The notes beneath the pieces are model-generated. The model did no database searches and was not told the DNA's origin. It was given only the letters and a program-made list of their open reading frames with translations. 64,000 nt of DNA from Paludibacterium sp. B53371 (lineage in GTDB: Bacteria; Pseudomonadota; Gammaproteobacteria; Burkholderiales; Chromobacteriaceae). The translations under genes and the position numbers were made by a program. Every line of letters starts with the position of its first letter. Positions within the stretch are counted from its first letter, which is position 1. The DNA lies in the NCBI RefSeq assembly GCF_018802765.1, contig NZ_CP069163.1, positions 372,001 to 436,000 on the forward strand. Direction: 5' to 3'. This document shows, in pieces, positions 61,374-64,000 of this stretch.

Positions 61374-64000
61374 GTGCGGCTTACGCATATAAAGCTATCC
61401 GGATTCAAATCATTTGTCGATCCGACCTCCATCCCGGTTCCCGGCCAGCTGGTGGCGGTGATCGGGCCGAATGGCTGCGGCAAATCCAATGTGATCGATG
61501 CCGTACGCTGGGTGTTGGGTGAGTCCTCCGCCAAGCAGTTGCGTGGCGAGTCGATGCAGGACGTGATTTTCAACGGATCCACCACCCGCAAGCCGGTTTC
61601 GCGTGCCTCGGTCGAGCTGGTCTTCGACAATGCCGACGGCCAGATGGCCGGCCCCTGGGGCCAGTACGCCGAAATCGCCATCAAGCGCGTGCTGACCCGC
61701 CAGGGTGAGTCCAGCTATCTGATCAACAATCAGGTGGTGCGCCGGCGCGACATCACCGACCTGTTTCTCGGTACCGGCGTGGGGGCACGGGGATATGCGG
61801 TGATCGAGCAGGGCATGATCTCGCGCATCATCGAAGCCCGGCCGGAAGAGCTGCGCGTCTATCTGGAGGAGGCGGCCGGCGTGTCGCGCTACAAGGACCG
61901 GCGCCGCGAAACCGAAAACCGCCTGGCGGATACCCGAGACAATCTGTCCCGTGTCGACGACCTGCGTCTGGAGCTGGAACGCCAGGTCGAGCGACTGACC
62001 GAACAGGCCGCCGTGGCCGCGCAATACCATGATCTGCGTGCCGCCCTGACGCACAAGCAGAATCTGCTGGCGCTGGCCCGGCGCGAGGAAGCTGCCCGCG
62101 ACGAAGCCCATGCCCGCGCAGAACTGGCGCGGCTGGAGAGCGAAGAGGCTCGCTTGTCGCAGGCGCTCTCCGCCCTGGATGCCGAGCTGGAAACCGTGCG
62201 CGACAGCCACTTCAGTGCCGGTGACCGGGTCCAGGCGGCACAACATCAGGTCTTTGAAACCAATGCCCAGCTGGCGCGACTGGAAGAACAACAACGCCAT
62301 CGTCAGGAAACCCGTGCCCGCATCGAGCGCGATCTGGCGCGGGCTCGCAATGACCGCGCCATGCTGGCGGATGAGCAGTCAGGCATTGCGGATCAGCGCA
62401 GCGAGTGGCTGGCACAGCGTGAAGAGCTGCAGATGCAGCTGGAAGAGGCCATGCTGCGGCTGGAAGACGACCGGGCCCAGCTGCCGGACGTCGAGGCTGA
62501 GCATGCCGGTCACGAGGCCCTGCAGAGTCGTCTGAGCGAACAGCATGGCGAGCGCTTGCGTCAGCGTGATCTGGCCAGTCAGCATATCCAGCACCTGCAG
62601 CAGTCCCTGCAGCAAAAAAATGATCGTCTCAAGGCGCTGCAGCAAGAGCAGATTGCCTTGAATCTTCCCAGCCAAAGCGCGCTGGATGAAGCGCAGCGAG
62701 TGGTCGACGACGCGCGCGAGGCGCTGGCCTCGGTGCAGCAACGCGTGGTGCGTGATGAGGCCAAGCAGGCTGATCTGGCCAGCGAGCGCGAAAAGCTGGA
62801 TGAAAGCTTGCACCGGCTGCGGGGCGAGCTGGCACGGGCCGAGGCCGAGGTCTCGGCGCTGAGCGCGCTGTTGTCGCGCCAGCAGGATGCCGGTGCACTG
62901 ACGGACTGGCTGGCCGAACAGGGGCTGCAGCAGGCTCCGCAGCTGTGGCAGGCACTGCAAGTGGAGGAAACCTGGCGCAGTGCGCTGGAAGCGGTGCTGG
63001 CCGAACGCCTGACGGCACGCCATGGCATGTTGCCCGCGCAGCCGCCACCGGCCGCCCTGGTGCTGATCGATGAGGCACCGGCCTCAGCCCCCGCGGTGGT
63101 GGCGAGGTCTCTGCCTGCATTGCGCGACCGCGTGCAGGCCGGTGCGCCGTTCGCGGCGGCGCTGGACGACTGGCTGGCCGGGGTCTATCTGGCCGAGGAC
63201 TTGCAGCAGGCACTGGCCTTGCGCCCGCAGCTGGCGACGGGAGAATGTCTGCTGACCCCGCAGGGACACCGTGTGGATCGCCATAGTGTGCAGTTCCATG
63301 GGGACACCGCAGACGATGGTCTGATGGCGCAGAAGGCGCGTCTGGACGAGGCGGTCAGCCGCGTCGCGGCGCTGAGCCCCGAAGTGGCGGCCTTGCAATC
63401 GCGGCGTGACAGCCTGGTGAGTCAGATGAACATGCTGGCCGAAGCCATTCGTGGTCAGAAAGGGGCCGTCACCCGGCTGGACGGCGAGCTCAATGCCGCC
63501 ACGGTGGCGCATGTGCGGCTGGATCAGGCTGCCCGTCAGGGCAGTGCCCGCCGCATGGCCATTCTGAGCGAGGAGGCCCAGCTGCAAGAAGAGTTGGCGC
63601 TGGCGCAGGCACAGATGCTGGAAGCGGCCGAAGTGATCGAAAGCGTGGCGCTCGAGCTGGAGACGCTGGATGAGCAGATGACTCAGGCCCGGGCGGCTCG
63701 TGCCCGGACCCAGTCCACGCTGGCCGCCGCGCGCGAGCAGTCGCAGCAGGCCGAGCGCCAGATGCATGACATTCGTCTGCGCCTGCAGGCCGCCGAGCAG
63801 CAGGTTGCCGAACTGACCCGTCGCGATGAGGAGCGCGGCGAGCGCGATGCCCTGCTGGCGGAACGACTCGAAGCCCTGGCCGAAGAGGCGGAATCGCTGC
63901 TGGAGGATGATGGCCAGGCGTCTCTGCAACTGCTGCTCGCCGAGCGCGAGCAGGCGGATGGCGAGCTGGCAGCCGCCCGTGACCAGCTCAATGGTCTGGC
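61374..64000 (+). CDS. smc: Chromosome segregation protein SMC (N-terminal 875 residues, continues past window)
   Basis: The frame starts at GTG 61374 and is open to the right edge. The ABC Walker A is VIGPNGCGKSNVIDAVRWVLGE (31-39 GPNGCGKSN), then QDVIFNGST and GVGARGYAVIEQGMISRIIEARPEELR. A long coiled coil (Glu/Arg/Ala/Leu heptads) follows, an SMC hinge-like segment lies about residues 515-630 (ALTDWLAEQGLQQAPQLWQAL, GVYLAEDLQQALALR), and the second coil returns to the edge. The Walker B/ABC signature head lies outside. It compacts and segregates the chromosome with ScpAB. Confidence 0.95.
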   Translation, partial: MRLTHIKLSGFKSFVDPTSIPVPGQLVAVIGPNGCGKSNVIDAVRWVLGESSAKQLRGESMQDVIFNGSTTRKPVSRASVELVFDNADGQMAGPWGQYAEIAIKRVLTRQGESSYLINNQVVRRRDITDLFLGTGVGARGYAVIEQGMISRIIEARPEELRVYLEEAAGVSRYKDRRRETENRLADTRDNLSRVDDLRLELERQVERLTEQAAVAAQYHDLRAALTHKQNLLALARREEAARDEAHARAELARLESEEARLSQALSALDAELETVRDSHFSAGDRVQAAQHQVFETNAQLARLEEQQRHRQETRARIERDLARARNDRAMLADEQSGIADQRSEWLAQREELQMQLEEAMLRLEDDRAQLPDVEAEHAGHEALQSRLSEQHGERLRQRDLASQHIQHLQQSLQQKNDRLKALQQEQIALNLPSQSALDEAQRVVDDAREALASVQQRVVRDEAKQADLASEREKLDESLHRLRGELARAEAEVSALSALLSRQQDAGALTDWLAEQGLQQAPQLWQALQVEETWRSALEAVLAERLTARHGMLPAQPPPAALVLIDEAPASAPAVVARSLPALRDRVQAGAPFAAALDDWLAGVYLAEDLQQALALRPQLATGECLLTPQGHRVDRHSVQFHGDTADDGLMAQKARLDEAVSRVAALSPEVAALQSRRDSLVSQMNMLAEAIRGQKGAVTRLDGELNAATVAHVRLDQAARQGSARRMAILSEEAQLQEELALAQAQMLEAAEVIESVALELETLDEQMTQARAARARTQSTLAAAREQSQQAERQMHDIRLRLQAAEQQVAELTRRDEERGERDALLAERLEALAEEAESLLEDDGQASLQLLLAEREQADGELAAARDQLNGL

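Overview
The window is chromosomal DNA from a Gram-negative betaproteobacterium, most likely of the order Neisseriales (Chromobacteriaceae-type). The complete rrn operon (16S, tRNA-Ile, tRNA-Ala, 23S, 5S) at about 40.4-45.5 kb is the strongest evidence. The high-GC housekeeping genes (ttcA, ubiD, argB, gabT/gabD, ETF-QO, yqgE/ruvX, smc) and an OmpW porin agree. The genus is not claimed with confidence.

Region 1, 1-16.9 kb, is accessory DNA with codon use and base composition visibly more AT-rich than the rest. It holds a truncated secreted-protein gene, a small ORF, REP-like hairpin arrays, and a complete-order Druantia type I anti-phage operon (druA-druB-druC-druD-druE, minus strand, 14394 to 1626). 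druD is split by an IS2-type IS3-family element (7234-8560) with a 5-bp target duplication, so the ancestral reading frame can be rebuilt exactly. Behind druA lie a gene fragment, a second IS3-family element without target duplication, and a gene whose stop codon is supplied by that element. The region ends at the 3' end of a CAU-anticodon tRNA gene, a classic island boundary.

Region 2, 17-22 kb, is ordinary core DNA: a YgjV-like membrane protein, a MidA-type methyltransferase, a secreted protein, a pteridine reductase, TtcA and a spermidine-synthase-like protein.

Region 3, 22.2-35.6 kb, is a tightly packed plus-strand surface-glycan operon. wbpA-wbpB-wbpD-wbpE make UDP-GlcNAc(3NAc)A. They are followed by a flippase, a hexapeptide acyltransferase, three glycosyltransferases, a tiny DUF1737 gene, a sugar aminotransferase, an initiating sugar-phosphate transferase and a WbpM/PglD-type 4,6-dehydratase. 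No polymerase and no WbpI epimerase are present.

Region 4, 35.7-45.6 kb, has a YdcF-like protein, YggL, UbiD, OmpW, a HAD nucleotidase-like protein and the rrn operon with P1 promoter, boxA sites and terminator.

Region 5, 45.6-64 kb, carries a GABA catabolic pair (gabT, gabD), a TolC-family protein, argB and a CBS protein. It also has a glutarate/glutaryl-CoA unit (IclR regulator, gcdH, CoA-transferase) next to ETF-QO, which would take the electrons released by GcdH through ETF. Downstream lie a Tyr/Trp-rich leader peptide with a full attenuator before an unknown gene, RbgA/YlqF, RuvX, YqgE and the start of smc, which runs off the window.

The two items most worth follow-up are the IS-interrupted Druantia operon and the aromatic attenuator that controls a gene of unknown function.
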